Of a DNA stretch of 6,311 nt, positions 1-6,176 are shown one piece after another (position 1 is the first letter of the stretch; each line of letters starts with the position of its first letter). The DNA is from Rickettsiales bacterium (GTDB lineage Bacteria; Pseudomonadota; Alphaproteobacteria; Rickettsiales; UBA3002): NCBI GenBank assembly GCA_021300075.1, contig JAJTIB010000093.1:1-6311 (forward strand), read 5' to 3'. Both the position numbers and the translations under genes were made by a program. Under the pieces are notes generated by a model that ran no database searches, was not told the DNA's origin, and was given only the letters and a program-made list of their open reading frames with translations.

Positions 1-1782
1 GGTAATACCACGCTTTTTGAGAAGTGCGACAGCGCGCTGCAAAATAGTCAGCGTACGTAAACCAAGAAAGTCAAACTTCACCAGTCCGGCTTCTTCAGCA
101 TATTTCATCGAATACTGTACCACGAGGAGGTCGGACTTCGCGTCGCGGTAAAGCGGCACGAGATCGACCAGCGGCCGATCAGCAATCACTACACCCGCCG
201 CGTGGGTCGAAGCGTGGCGGTAAAGCCCCTCGAGCTTGAGCGCGAGCGAGGCGAGGCGCTCCGCCGTTTCATCCTCCTTGATGGCTTGCGCCAAAAGCGG
301 CTCGATCTGGATGGCCTCAGCGAGGGTCACGGGTGCGGCCGGATTATTGGGCACGAGTTTGGAAATACGATCGACCTGCGAATAGGGCATTTGCAGTACG
401 CGACCAACGTCGCGCAGCACCGCACGCGCTTGAAGTTTACCGAAGGTAATAATTTGGGCGACTCGATCGGAACCGTATTTCTGCTGAACATAAGCGATGA
501 CCTCGTCGCGCCTATCCTGACAGAAATCGATATCGAAATCGGGCATTGAGACACGTTCGGGATTCAGAAAACGCTCAAAGAGAAGCCCAAACCTGATCGG
601 GTCAAGATCGGTGATGAGAAGCACCCAGGCGACCAGTGAACCAGCGCCAGAACCACGCCCGGGGCCGACCGGAATCCCCTGCTGTTTTGCCCAAGTGATA
701 AAATCCGAGACGATGAGAAAATAGCCCGGAAATTTCATGGTAATGATAACATCGAGCTCGAATTCCAATCGTTCTTCATAGATTTTTGTAGTCTCAGCGC
801 GCGCGGCATCATCCATCGCTTCGGTATAGACATGAGCAGCGAGGCGCTTTTTAAGGCCATCACAGGCTTTTTCGCGCAGCGCGTCCGACTCACTGAGTAC
901 CGCGCCGGATTCGGTTTTCATTTCAAATCCCGGGAGAATCGGCGATCGTGTGGGGGAAAAGACATGGCAGCGGCGGGCGATCGCGAGGGTGTTCTCAATC
1001 GCCTCGGGAATATCGCGGAAGCGCTGGCGCATCTCGGCCGGGCTTTTGAAATGATACTCAGCATTGAGGCGCGGCCGGTCCGGCTCGCTGACAAATCGCC
1101 CGCCCGCCACGCAGCATAGCGCATCATGCGCTTCAAACATTTCGGCGTCGGCAAAATATATCGGGTTGGTGGCCACGAGCGGAATATTACGCGCCAGTGC
1201 TAGCTCAATTTGCGCGCGTTCGATATGTTGTTCCTCCGAACGATCCTGACGTGTCAGCTCGATATAGAGCCGGTCACCGAACATGTCCTGCAACTGGGTC
1301 AGGAGCGCCTCCGCATCCGCGCGGCGACCATGCAGCAAGCCCCGGCCAAATCCGCCATCAAAACTGCCGGTAAGGGCGATGAGTCCCTCCGATTTTTTGG
1401 CCAGCATGTCATAGGTCAGTAGCGGCGCTTGCCCGAGCGCCGGCGCAACATAAGCCGCGCTTACCAGTTCGAGCAGGTGATGATAACCGCGCTCGTCTTT
1501 GGCCAGGATGGTCAGTTTATCCGGCGCCTGCGTCAGCCCCGCCTTGCCATGGGTTTCAAGCCCATGAGGGAAGAGCGAAATCGTGCAGCCAATGATGGGT
1601 TGAATACCCTCTTTCACCGCCGCTTGCGAAAATTCTAGTGAACCGAAAAGATTGTCATGATCGGTGAGCGCCAGGGCCGGCATATTATTTTTTTTGGCAA
1701 GCCCGATTAACGTGGGAATTTTAATGGCCGAAGCAAGCAGCGAATAATCGCTATGGGCGCGCAGATGAACAAAGCCGCTCAT
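1..1782 (-). CDS. dnaE: DNA polymerase III subunit alpha (N-terminal 594 residues, cut by window edge)
   Basis: This is the catalytic subunit of the replicative DNA polymerase in the cytoplasm. The frame is open from the ATG at 1782-1780 to base 1: 594 codons, about half of a usual DnaE of roughly 1,150 residues. The C-terminal half lies outside the window, so this is not a broken gene. An N-terminal PHP domain begins with FVHLRAHSDYS (residues 4-14), followed by TDHDNLFG (40-47) and PIIG (62-65). The polymerase part shows GPGRGSGAGS (373-382), the palm motif PDFDIDF with likely catalytic Asp417 and Asp419, RHASTHAAGVVI (522-533) and VKFDFLG with the likely third catalytic Asp571. These sit at a constant offset of 16 from E. 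coli D401, D403 and D555. Arg8 replaces a metal-binding His of active PHP domains, as in E. coli, so proofreading probably comes from a separate DnaQ. The start overlaps the lolD stop as ATGA with no strong Shine-Dalgarno sequence, which suggests coupled translation. Confidence 0.97.
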   Translation of the reverse strand, partial: MSGFVHLRAHSDYSLLASAIKIPTLIGLAKKNNMPALALTDHDNLFGSLEFSQAAVKEGIQPIIGCTISLFPHGLETHGKAGLTQAPDKLTILAKDERGYHHLLELVSAAYVAPALGQAPLLTYDMLAKKSEGLIALTGSFDGGFGRGLLHGRRADAEALLTQLQDMFGDRLYIELTRQDRSEEQHIERAQIELALARNIPLVATNPIYFADAEMFEAHDALCCVAGGRFVSEPDRPRLNAEYHFKSPAEMRQRFRDIPEAIENTLAIARRCHVFSPTRSPILPGFEMKTESGAVLSESDALREKACDGLKKRLAAHVYTEAMDDAARAETTKIYEERLEFELDVIITMKFPGYFLIVSDFITWAKQQGIPVGPGRGSGAGSLVAWVLLITDLDPIRFGLLFERFLNPERVSMPDFDIDFCQDRRDEVIAYVQQKYGSDRVAQIITFGKLQARAVLRDVGRVLQMPYSQVDRISKLVPNNPAAPVTLAEAIQIEPLLAQAIKEDETAERLASLALKLEGLYRHASTHAAGVVIADRPLVDLVPLYRDAKSDLLVVQYSMKYAEEAGLVKFDFLGLRTLTILQRAVALLKKRGIT

Positions 1783-2471
1783 CGGCCAAGCTCGAAGGGC
1801 ACGATTTTGCCATGTTCGAGCGTGATGACGCGGTGCATTTTGCGAGCGAGCCCGTGGTTATGCGTCACCAGCAAAACAGCGGAACCTGAGGCTTTTGCCG
1901 CGTCACAGAACAGGTCAAAGACGACCCCCGCCGTCACCGGGTCGAGATTACCCGTGGGCTCATCCGCCAGCACCAGTTTAGGAGCATGCACCAAGGCGCG
2001 CGCAATCGCCACGCGCTGCTGCTCGCCGCCGGAAAGCTCGCTGGGCAAATGGTCAGTGCGTTCTTTTAGTCCCAGACGCTCCAGCAGCGCCATAGCGGGC
2101 GCGGTGGCCATGGCTGGGCTTTTTCCGGCAATCAGCAATGGCATCATGACATTCTCAAGCGCGGTGAGTTCGGGCAGGAGATGATGGAATTGATAAACAA
2201 AGCCAATAGCGCGGTTACGTAAGCTGGTGCGTACCGAATCGCGCGCATGGGCAGCATCTACACCGTCAATTGTGATTTCGCCCGCATTGGGTTGGTCGAG
2301 CAATCCAGCGATTTGAAGCAGCGTGGTCTTGCCCGCGCCGGAGGGGCCGATAAGCCCAACCATTTCGCCCGGCGCCAGGGTCAGGTTCGCGCCGCTGAGC
2401 ACTTCGAGCCTGCCGCCCGCATGGGGATAGGTGCGGATCACTTCGTGCAAGATGAGAGCAGGATTAAACAT
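1779..2471 (-). CDS. lolD: Lipoprotein-releasing system ATP-binding protein LolD
   Basis: This is the cytoplasmic ATPase of the Lol exporter, which powers release of outer-membrane lipoproteins from the inner membrane to the carrier LolA. The 230-residue product has a full ABC domain: Walker A GPSGAGKT (42-49), Q-loop at FVYQ (91-94), the LolD-like stretch LLPELTALENVMMP (98-111), signature LSGGEQQR (146-153), Walker B LVLADE (166-171) with Glu171, and an H-loop His204. I chose the ATG at 2471 (protein begins MFNPAL) because it gives the usual family length and has GAAGG 9 nt upstream. The longer frame to 2540 adds 23 Arg-rich residues that overlap permease coding sequence. The start overlaps the permease stop by 8 bp, and the stop shares ATGA with dnaE. 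MacB- or FtsE-type ATPases are related, but the neighbouring permease supports LolD. Confidence 0.95.
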   Translation of the reverse strand: MFNPALILHEVIRTYPHAGGRLEVLSGANLTLAPGEMVGLIGPSGAGKTTLLQIAGLLDQPNAGEITIDGVDAAHARDSVRTSLRNRAIGFVYQFHHLLPELTALENVMMPLLIAGKSPAMATAPAMALLERLGLKERTDHLPSELSGGEQQRVAIARALVHAPKLVLADEPTGNLDPVTAGVVFDLFCDAAKASGSAVLLVTHNHGLARKMHRVITLEHGKIVPFELGR

Positions 2472-3699
2472 CGCGCAGCACCTTCGCCGGATCCAGTTGT
2501 GAGGCCTTACGCGCCGGATAAATCGCCGCGAGCATCGCAATGGTGAGTGCCACCAGCAGTATCACCAGCACCTCGCGCGGGTCGGTGCGCGTTGGCAAAG
2601 TAGATAGGAAATAAATATTCTCAACCAGGATTTCCTGCCCCGTCAGCATTTCAATTGCGCGTTTGATACGGTCGATATTCTGCGCCAGAATAAGCCCAAG
2701 AGCCAGACCTGCGAGCGTCCCTACCCCGCCAATCCAGAAGCCAGCATAGAGAAACACGCGTTCGATCATGCCCCGGCTGGCGCCCATGGTGCGTAAAATC
2801 GCGATATCACGGCGCTTTTCTTTGACCAGCATTACAAGGCTCGAAATGATGTTGAATGCCGCCACCAGAATGATGAGGGTGAGAATGACAACCATCACAT
2901 TACGCTGAATGAGGAGCGCCTGAAACACGGTGGCATTGCTCTGTTGCCAGTCACTAACCAGATATTCGTCGCCCAGCCGCTCCCTGAGCGCATCTGCAAC
3001 TGCAGTCGCGTCATTGGGATTACCCACCATCACTTCAAGGTTAGAAACCGATTCAGGCTGTTTAAAATAGACCCGCGCTTCCTCAAACGGCATGACAATC
3101 AGACTGCCGTCATAGGCGTGCATACCAAAATCAAGCAGGCCAGTGATACGGTAGGACTTCATGCGCGGAATAAGCCCCGCAATCGTCGCCTGACCCTGCG
3201 GCGAGATGAGCGTAATCTCGTCGCCAACCTGAAGCCCCAGGCTGCGCGCGAGGCGGAACCCTAGCATCACTCCTTCATTGTCGCGCGGGCCGGCCCAGTC
3301 TCCGGCTTTGAGCGCATTCATGAAAAGAGGGCGCAGCGCCAGCGTATCCCATGGCAGGGCGACCACAAGCGCGCCCAATGCCCGGCCACGATACGTAGCC
3401 ATCACCTGCCCTTCGATTTTGGGCGTGATGGCGGTGACGCCCGGCGTATCCGCAAGCGACGCTTTGACTGCGTCATAATCGGTGAAGATGCCGTAGCTGC
3501 GCTCAATCGTCGCATGGCCGCCAATGCCGATGAAACGCTGCGTCATATCGGCGCGGATGCCGTTCATAAGCGAGGTGACGAGAATAAGGGTTGCGACCCC
3601 AAGCGCCATGCCGATGATCGCCAGCCAGCTGGTAAGGGAAATGAAGCCGCGTCGAGCCTTGAGGTAGCGTTGCGCCAACATGCGTTCGAGGCGCTTCAT
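2464..3699 (-). CDS. lolC: Lipoprotein-releasing ABC transporter permease, LolC/LolE family
   Basis: This is the inner-membrane permease of the Lol exporter, which takes mature lipoproteins from the outer leaflet of the inner membrane and passes them to LolA. The 411-residue product has the family's four-helix layout: TM1 about 19-46, a periplasmic domain about 47-265 containing TPKIEGQVMATYRGR (92-106), TM2 about 267-293, TM3 about 312-340 and TM4 about 376-396. The cytoplasmic loop KEKRRDIAILRTMGASRG (293-310) is the expected contact with the ATPase, and YPARKASQLDPAKVLR (394-409) is the conserved tail. Only one permease gene is present here, so the transporter may be a homodimer like the LolF type, unless a second paralogue lies elsewhere. 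LolC, LolE and LolF cannot be told apart reliably by eye, so the symbol is provisional. The ATG at 3699 overlaps the proS stop as ATGA, and only a weak AGG lies upstream. The stop overlaps lolD by 8 bp. Confidence 0.93.
   Translation of the reverse strand: MKRLERMLAQRYLKARRGFISLTSWLAIIGMALGVATLILVTSLMNGIRADMTQRFIGIGGHATIERSYGIFTDYDAVKASLADTPGVTAITPKIEGQVMATYRGRALGALVVALPWDTLALRPLFMNALKAGDWAGPRDNEGVMLGFRLARSLGLQVGDEITLISPQGQATIAGLIPRMKSYRITGLLDFGMHAYDGSLIVMPFEEARVYFKQPESVSNLEVMVGNPNDATAVADALRERLGDEYLVSDWQQSNATVFQALLIQRNVMVVILTLIILVAAFNIISSLVMLVKEKRRDIAILRTMGASRGMIERVFLYAGFWIGGVGTLAGLALGLILAQNIDRIKRAIEMLTGQEILVENIYFLSTLPTRTDPREVLVILLVALTIAMLAAIYPARKASQLDPAKVLRDV
2481..2485 (-). promoter_or_regulatory. 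Ribosome binding site that decides the lolD start
   Basis: On the minus strand this reads GAAGG, 9 nt before the ATG at 2471 and inside the 3' end of the permease gene. It supports the 230-residue LolD start over the upstream ATG at 2540. The assignment is by inspection of sequence and spacing. Confidence 0.55.
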
Positions 3700-5018
3700 T
3701 GGCGTGCCTGTGCGATGCGAGTGGTAAGAAGATTGACCGCCTCTTCTGTTGAAAGATCGAATTTTTCACCACTGCGGCGATGTTTCAGCTCCACTTTCCC
3801 CACCGCCACTCCACGCGGCCCAATGGTCGCCTGCCAGGGCAGACCAATCAGATCCATACTGGCGAATTTTGCCCCACCGCGCTGGTCGGTGTCATCATAA
3901 AGCGCACGCAAGCCGCACGCCTCCAACTGCGCCATCAGGCCCTCGGAAGCGGCGTCACAGGCGGCATCGCCCGGACGCAAATTAATGATCCCGACATCAA
4001 ATGGCGCGACAGATTCAGGCCAGATAATTCCGCCCTCATCATGACTTGCCTCAATAATCGCACCCACTAGGCGCGACACGCCGATGCCGAAGGTTGCCAT
4101 CTCAACGCGGACTTCCTTACCCGTCGCATCCGTCACATTGACATTCATCGCGTCCGTGTATTTGCGCCCGAGCAGAAAAATATGGCCGACCTCGATACCA
4201 CGGGCCGTACGCAGCTTGTCGGAAGGAATGGGGCAGGATTCAGGCTTGTGCATTTCGTCAGCCGCCGCATAAAGTGCGCGCATTTCTTCACCGCTCATCT
4301 TTGTCTTTCCGGCACGGATATCATCAAACGCCGCATCGTAATAAACCTGACTTTCGCCAGTTTCAGCGAGCACCTGAAATTCATGGCTGAGGCTGCCACC
4401 AATTGCGCCCGAATCGGCCGCAACCGCAATCGCAGTCAACCCAAGGCGTCGGAAAATGGCGTGATAAGCGTCATACATCGCGCTGTATTCGCGCTTGGCG
4501 TCATCGAGAGTGAGATGAAAGGAATAGCCGTCCTTCATCAGAAATTCGCGCCCGCGCATGACACCGAAACGCGGCCGCACCTCATCTCGGAATTTCCATT
4601 GAATCTGGTAGAGATTGAGCGGTAGCTGTCGGTAGGTCGTGACATTGTTGCGGAAGATGTTGACGATCATCTCCTCGCAGGTGGGGCTGTAAAGCAGCTC
4701 GCGCTCGGCGCGGTCATTGAAACGCAGCATCTCTTTACCGAGTGCTTCGTAGCGGCCGGACTCCTTCCATAAATCGGTGGGCTGCAGGGTCGGCATTAAC
4801 AGGCGCACACAGCCAGCTTTGTCCAGTTCTTCTGCCGTGATGCGCTCGACTTCTTCGAGTACCCTGAGGCCCAGGGGCAGCCAGCTATAAATACCTGCCG
4901 CTTCCTGACGGATCATGCCTGCGCGCAGCATCAGTCGGTGCGAGAGAATCTGCGCTTCTTTTGGATCTTCTTTCAAGAGTGGGAGAAAATAACGGGACAG
5001 GCGCATGAAATGGCTCAT
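3696..5018 (-). CDS. proS: Proline--tRNA ligase (short bacterial form)
   Basis: This cytoplasmic class II synthetase attaches proline to tRNA-Pro. The 440-residue frame shows motif 1 around AGIYSWLPLGLRVLEEVERI (41-60), the amino-acid site segment SPTCEE (111-116), motif 2 with FRDE (143-146) and RGREFLMKDGYSFH (155-168), motif 3 GIGVSRLVGA (311-320), and the C-terminal anticodon-binding domain from about 337 (VAPFDVGIINL) to the end. Between GGSLSHEF (207-214) and GIEVGHIF (274-281) there are only about 60 residues. The roughly 180-residue editing insertion of the E. coli type is therefore missing or reduced, as in alphaproteobacterial enzymes of about 440 residues. The start is uncertain. 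The ATG at 5018 gives MSHFMRLSRYF, but the ATG at 5006 gives MRLSRYF, which fits the family N-terminus better, and neither has a clear Shine-Dalgarno sequence. The stop overlaps the permease start as ATGA, so proS looks like the first gene of the proS-lol-dnaE transcript. Confidence 0.96.
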   Translation of the reverse strand: MSHFMRLSRYFLPLLKEDPKEAQILSHRLMLRAGMIRQEAAGIYSWLPLGLRVLEEVERITAEELDKAGCVRLLMPTLQPTDLWKESGRYEALGKEMLRFNDRAERELLYSPTCEEMIVNIFRNNVTTYRQLPLNLYQIQWKFRDEVRPRFGVMRGREFLMKDGYSFHLTLDDAKREYSAMYDAYHAIFRRLGLTAIAVAADSGAIGGSLSHEFQVLAETGESQVYYDAAFDDIRAGKTKMSGEEMRALYAAADEMHKPESCPIPSDKLRTARGIEVGHIFLLGRKYTDAMNVNVTDATGKEVRVEMATFGIGVSRLVGAIIEASHDEGGIIWPESVAPFDVGIINLRPGDAACDAASEGLMAQLEACGLRALYDDTDQRGGAKFASMDLIGLPWQATIGPRGVAVGKVELKHRRSGEKFDLSTEEAVNLLTTRIAQARQ

Positions 5019-5231
5019 GAATGGGGTGAGGGCGCACTATGGCAGCCTGTCCGTAAAATTCAATGGATGATTCGTGGGTTTGATATTTAGCATTTGTTGT
5101 CTGGCCCGGTGTTTTAGCGTTTGGTGTTTATATTTCCAACTTTTGCCCGCATATAGCCCCGACGAATGCCGGGTTCTGGTTTCTTAAGGGCCGGATGTCG
5201 TCACAGCATGACTGTTTTTTCTGACCACTGA
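5019..5231. other. Noncoding spacer between the lipoprotein gene and proS
   Basis: This 213 bp gap is AT-richer than the genes around it and I see no supported coding frame in it. It holds the candidate proS promoter and one small hairpin at 5158-5173. As minus-strand RNA the hairpin has a 6-bp stem with one G-U pair and an AUUC loop. No U-run follows it on that strand, so it is not a convincing terminator. I recognised no riboswitch or T-box. Confidence 0.6.
5036..5063 (-). promoter_or_regulatory. Candidate sigma-70-type promoter of the proS-lol-dnaE operon
   Basis: On the minus strand, TTGAAT (5063-5058) and CATAGT (5041-5036) are separated by 16 bp. Each matches the -35 and -10 consensus at four of six bases. 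The -10 box lies about 17 nt before the proS ATG at 5018 and 29 nt before the one at 5006, so the 5' leader would be very short. It lies in the only sizeable gap ahead of proS. The matches are modest and could be chance. Readthrough from the upstream lipoprotein gene is an alternative, since no convincing terminator separates them. Confidence 0.3.
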
Positions 5232-5639
5232 CTACTGGCCAATCCGCCCCTCGCGCCAGTTGCTGCCATTTTTCCAGCCCTTCTTCTGCATACAGGGGCC
5301 AATAATACGCATCCGCAGACGATCGACTTCAGCGTTGCGCTCAGCATCCGGCACCACAAAAATCGAGCCGCCACCGCCATAGCCCATGTTATGGGCGTAG
5401 CTTACCTGAGCAGGTTGCCAGCGCCCATCATCATAAAGCGATTGCGGATAGGTTTTATCAGCCTCCAGGCCACAGACGGAAAAATCGGCGTTGTAGCGAG
5501 CCGTCTCGCGGAAATAAAATGCCTTGCACTGCTCATATTGCAGTGTTCCCATGGTAAGACCCTGAGCATTGCAATAAACCTCATCGCCCGGGGTACAGGC
5601 CATAAGCAGGAGCGGCAGAAAGAGCAGTGATTTTTTCAT
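5232..5639 (-). CDS. Small cysteine-rich lipoprotein of unknown function
   Basis: The 135-residue product begins with a lipoprotein signal peptide: MKKS, a hydrophobic run, then the lipobox LMAC with Cys15 as the expected lipidation site. After cleavage the mature protein starts C-T-P-G. Residue +2 is Thr rather than the Asp retention signal known from E. coli, so outer-membrane sorting by the Lol system is plausible. Four further cysteines (23, 38, 56, 116) could form two disulfides in the periplasm. A Gly-rich segment lies at 86-91 (GYGGGG), and the C-terminal part RMRIIGPCMQKKGW (109-122) has the Cys-x4-GW ending common in small proteobacterial lipoproteins. I do not recognise a named family, and function is unknown. 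The start is well supported by AGAGG 7 nt upstream. The gene stands alone between the repeat-containing spacer and the proS leader, and is a possible client of the Lol transporter encoded downstream. Confidence 0.85.
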   Translation of the reverse strand: MKKSLLFLPLLLMACTPGDEVYCNAQGLTMGTLQYEQCKAFYFRETARYNADFSVCGLEADKTYPQSLYDDGRWQPAQVSYAHNMGYGGGGSIFVVPDAERNAEVDRLRMRIIGPCMQKKGWKNGSNWREGRIGQ

Positions 5640-5646
5640 ACGGAGA

Positions 5647-5651
5647 CCTCT
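5647..5651 (-). promoter_or_regulatory. Ribosome binding site of the lipoprotein gene
   Basis: The minus strand reads AGAGG 7 nt before the ATG at 5639, one of the clearest Shine-Dalgarno sequences in the window. It fixes the start just ahead of the basic MKKS N-terminus. Confidence 0.6.
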
Positions 5652-5667
5652 GCACCCACTGAGAATC

Positions 5668-5756
5668 TGTCATTCCCTTGCGGGCGGGAATCCAGTGCGG
5701 CGCGCCTGCGCCACGAAATTTTCTGGTGCTGGATTTCGGCTATCACGGGGATGACG
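5668..5756. repeat. Imperfect inverted repeat, probable interspersed palindromic element
   Basis: Two 28-bp arms, 5668-5695 and 5729-5756, are inverted copies that match at 20 of 28 positions by my alignment. They flank a 33-bp spacer. The outer ends carry GTCAT and the inner ends AATCCAG. The left arm also contains ATTCCC-N8-GGGAAT (5672-5691), the same pattern as the Neisseria dRS3 repeat and similar to GGAATGACG-type repeats seen in many proteobacterial genomes. The spacer can fold into a second small hairpin (minus strand GTGGCGC pairing with GCGCCGCAC, one bulge). The element lies wholly between two genes. Transcribed, it could act as a strong hairpin affecting RNA stability or readthrough. 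Copy number cannot be judged from this window, and no transposase is present. Confidence 0.65.
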
Positions 5757-5786
5757 TCTGAAAAAATGTAACTCAGAGGACTCATA

Positions 5787-6176
5787 TCACCTGCAATTCG
5801 TGAAATCGTTCGTAAGCGGCCCGCCGTTCAGGGTCGTCGAACCTTCGCGCTGAACGTTCATGGTGCCCAGATTGATTTTCATCTGACTGGTATCAACGTT
5901 AGAATTTCGCGGGGCAGTAAAGCGGTCAAGGGGCAATTGCATATCGATATTGACCGAGTCACCCTGCAAGGCGACAGGCGAGGGATTGAGCGTTGCGGGG
6001 GCGACCGGGCGGCCATGCCGATCCTTCCCGTCCGTTGCATTAACGCTGGGGTCGGGCTTATAGGTGGCCGGAGGCGGGCAATCCCGGTTGCGGCTGCCCG
6101 CATGAAACTGCGCCGAGGCAGGAACCGCCATCAGGGCGCTCAAAACCAGGAGGATCAAGGCGCGGCAAAAGGTCAT
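5787..6176 (-). CDS. Small Sec-exported protein of unknown function
   Basis: The 129-residue product has a classic Sec signal peptide: a short N-terminus with Arg5, a hydrophobic core (ALILLVLSALMAV, 6-18), and the cleavage motif ASA before Gln23. The mature part of about 107 residues is Pro/Asn/Thr-rich and polar. It has only two cysteines, Cys33 (DCPPP) and Cys128 (NCR), which could bridge the two ends of the periplasmic or secreted domain. The region 70-110, with alternating hydrophobic residues (SVNIDMQLPLDRF and MKINLGTMNV), looks beta-rich. I do not recognise a family. I chose the ATG at 6176 because it starts the signal peptide directly, overlaps the upstream stop as ATGA, and has GGGGG 10 nt upstream. 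An ATG at 6251 in the same frame would add 25 residues unlike a signal peptide, over sequence that is probably coding in another frame. Codon-level coupling with the upstream gene is likely. Confidence 0.72.
   Translation of the reverse strand: MTFCRALILLVLSALMAVPASAQFHAGSRNRDCPPPATYKPDPSVNATDGKDRHGRPVAPATLNPSPVALQGDSVNIDMQLPLDRFTAPRNSNVDTSQMKINLGTMNVQREGSTTLNGGPLTNDFTNCR

Larger units (their letters stand above)
5640..5786. other. Spacer between the secreted-protein and lipoprotein genes
   Basis: This 147 bp gap is mostly filled by the inverted repeat at 5668-5756. It also holds the lipoprotein ribosome binding site, and a run of six T on the minus strand (5766-5761) just upstream of the repeat. 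The T-run precedes the hairpin in the direction of transcription, so the pair does not form a standard intrinsic terminator. I see no separate promoter that I would defend. Confidence 0.5.

Noticed and set aside
202..549. Plus-strand open frame of 115 codons opposite dnaE
   Set aside because: It is antisense to the polymerase active-site region, whose conserved motifs explain the constraint on these bases.
1753..2184. Plus-strand open frame of 143 codons opposite lolD
   Set aside because: It lies antisense to an intact lolD with all ABC motifs. Its Ser/Arg/Ala-rich translation is typical of an antisense shadow in moderately GC-rich DNA.
2464..2540. Longer lolD start at 2540 adding 23 residues
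   Set aside because: The extension is Arg-rich, unlike LolD, and overlaps conserved permease coding sequence. The ATG at 2471 gives normal length and has a GAAGG upstream.
4182..4625. Plus-strand open frame of 147 codons opposite proS
   Set aside because: It lies fully inside proS, which carries all class II motifs. There is no recognisable domain or ribosome binding site.
5158..5173. Hairpin in the proS leader as a terminator of the lipoprotein gene
   Set aside because: The stem is only 6 bp with one G-U pair and no U-run follows on the minus strand.
5199..5218. Terminator-like GTCA/TGAC hairpin followed by a T-run on the plus strand
   Set aside because: The stem is only 4 bp and no plus-strand gene precedes it, so it is probably chance.
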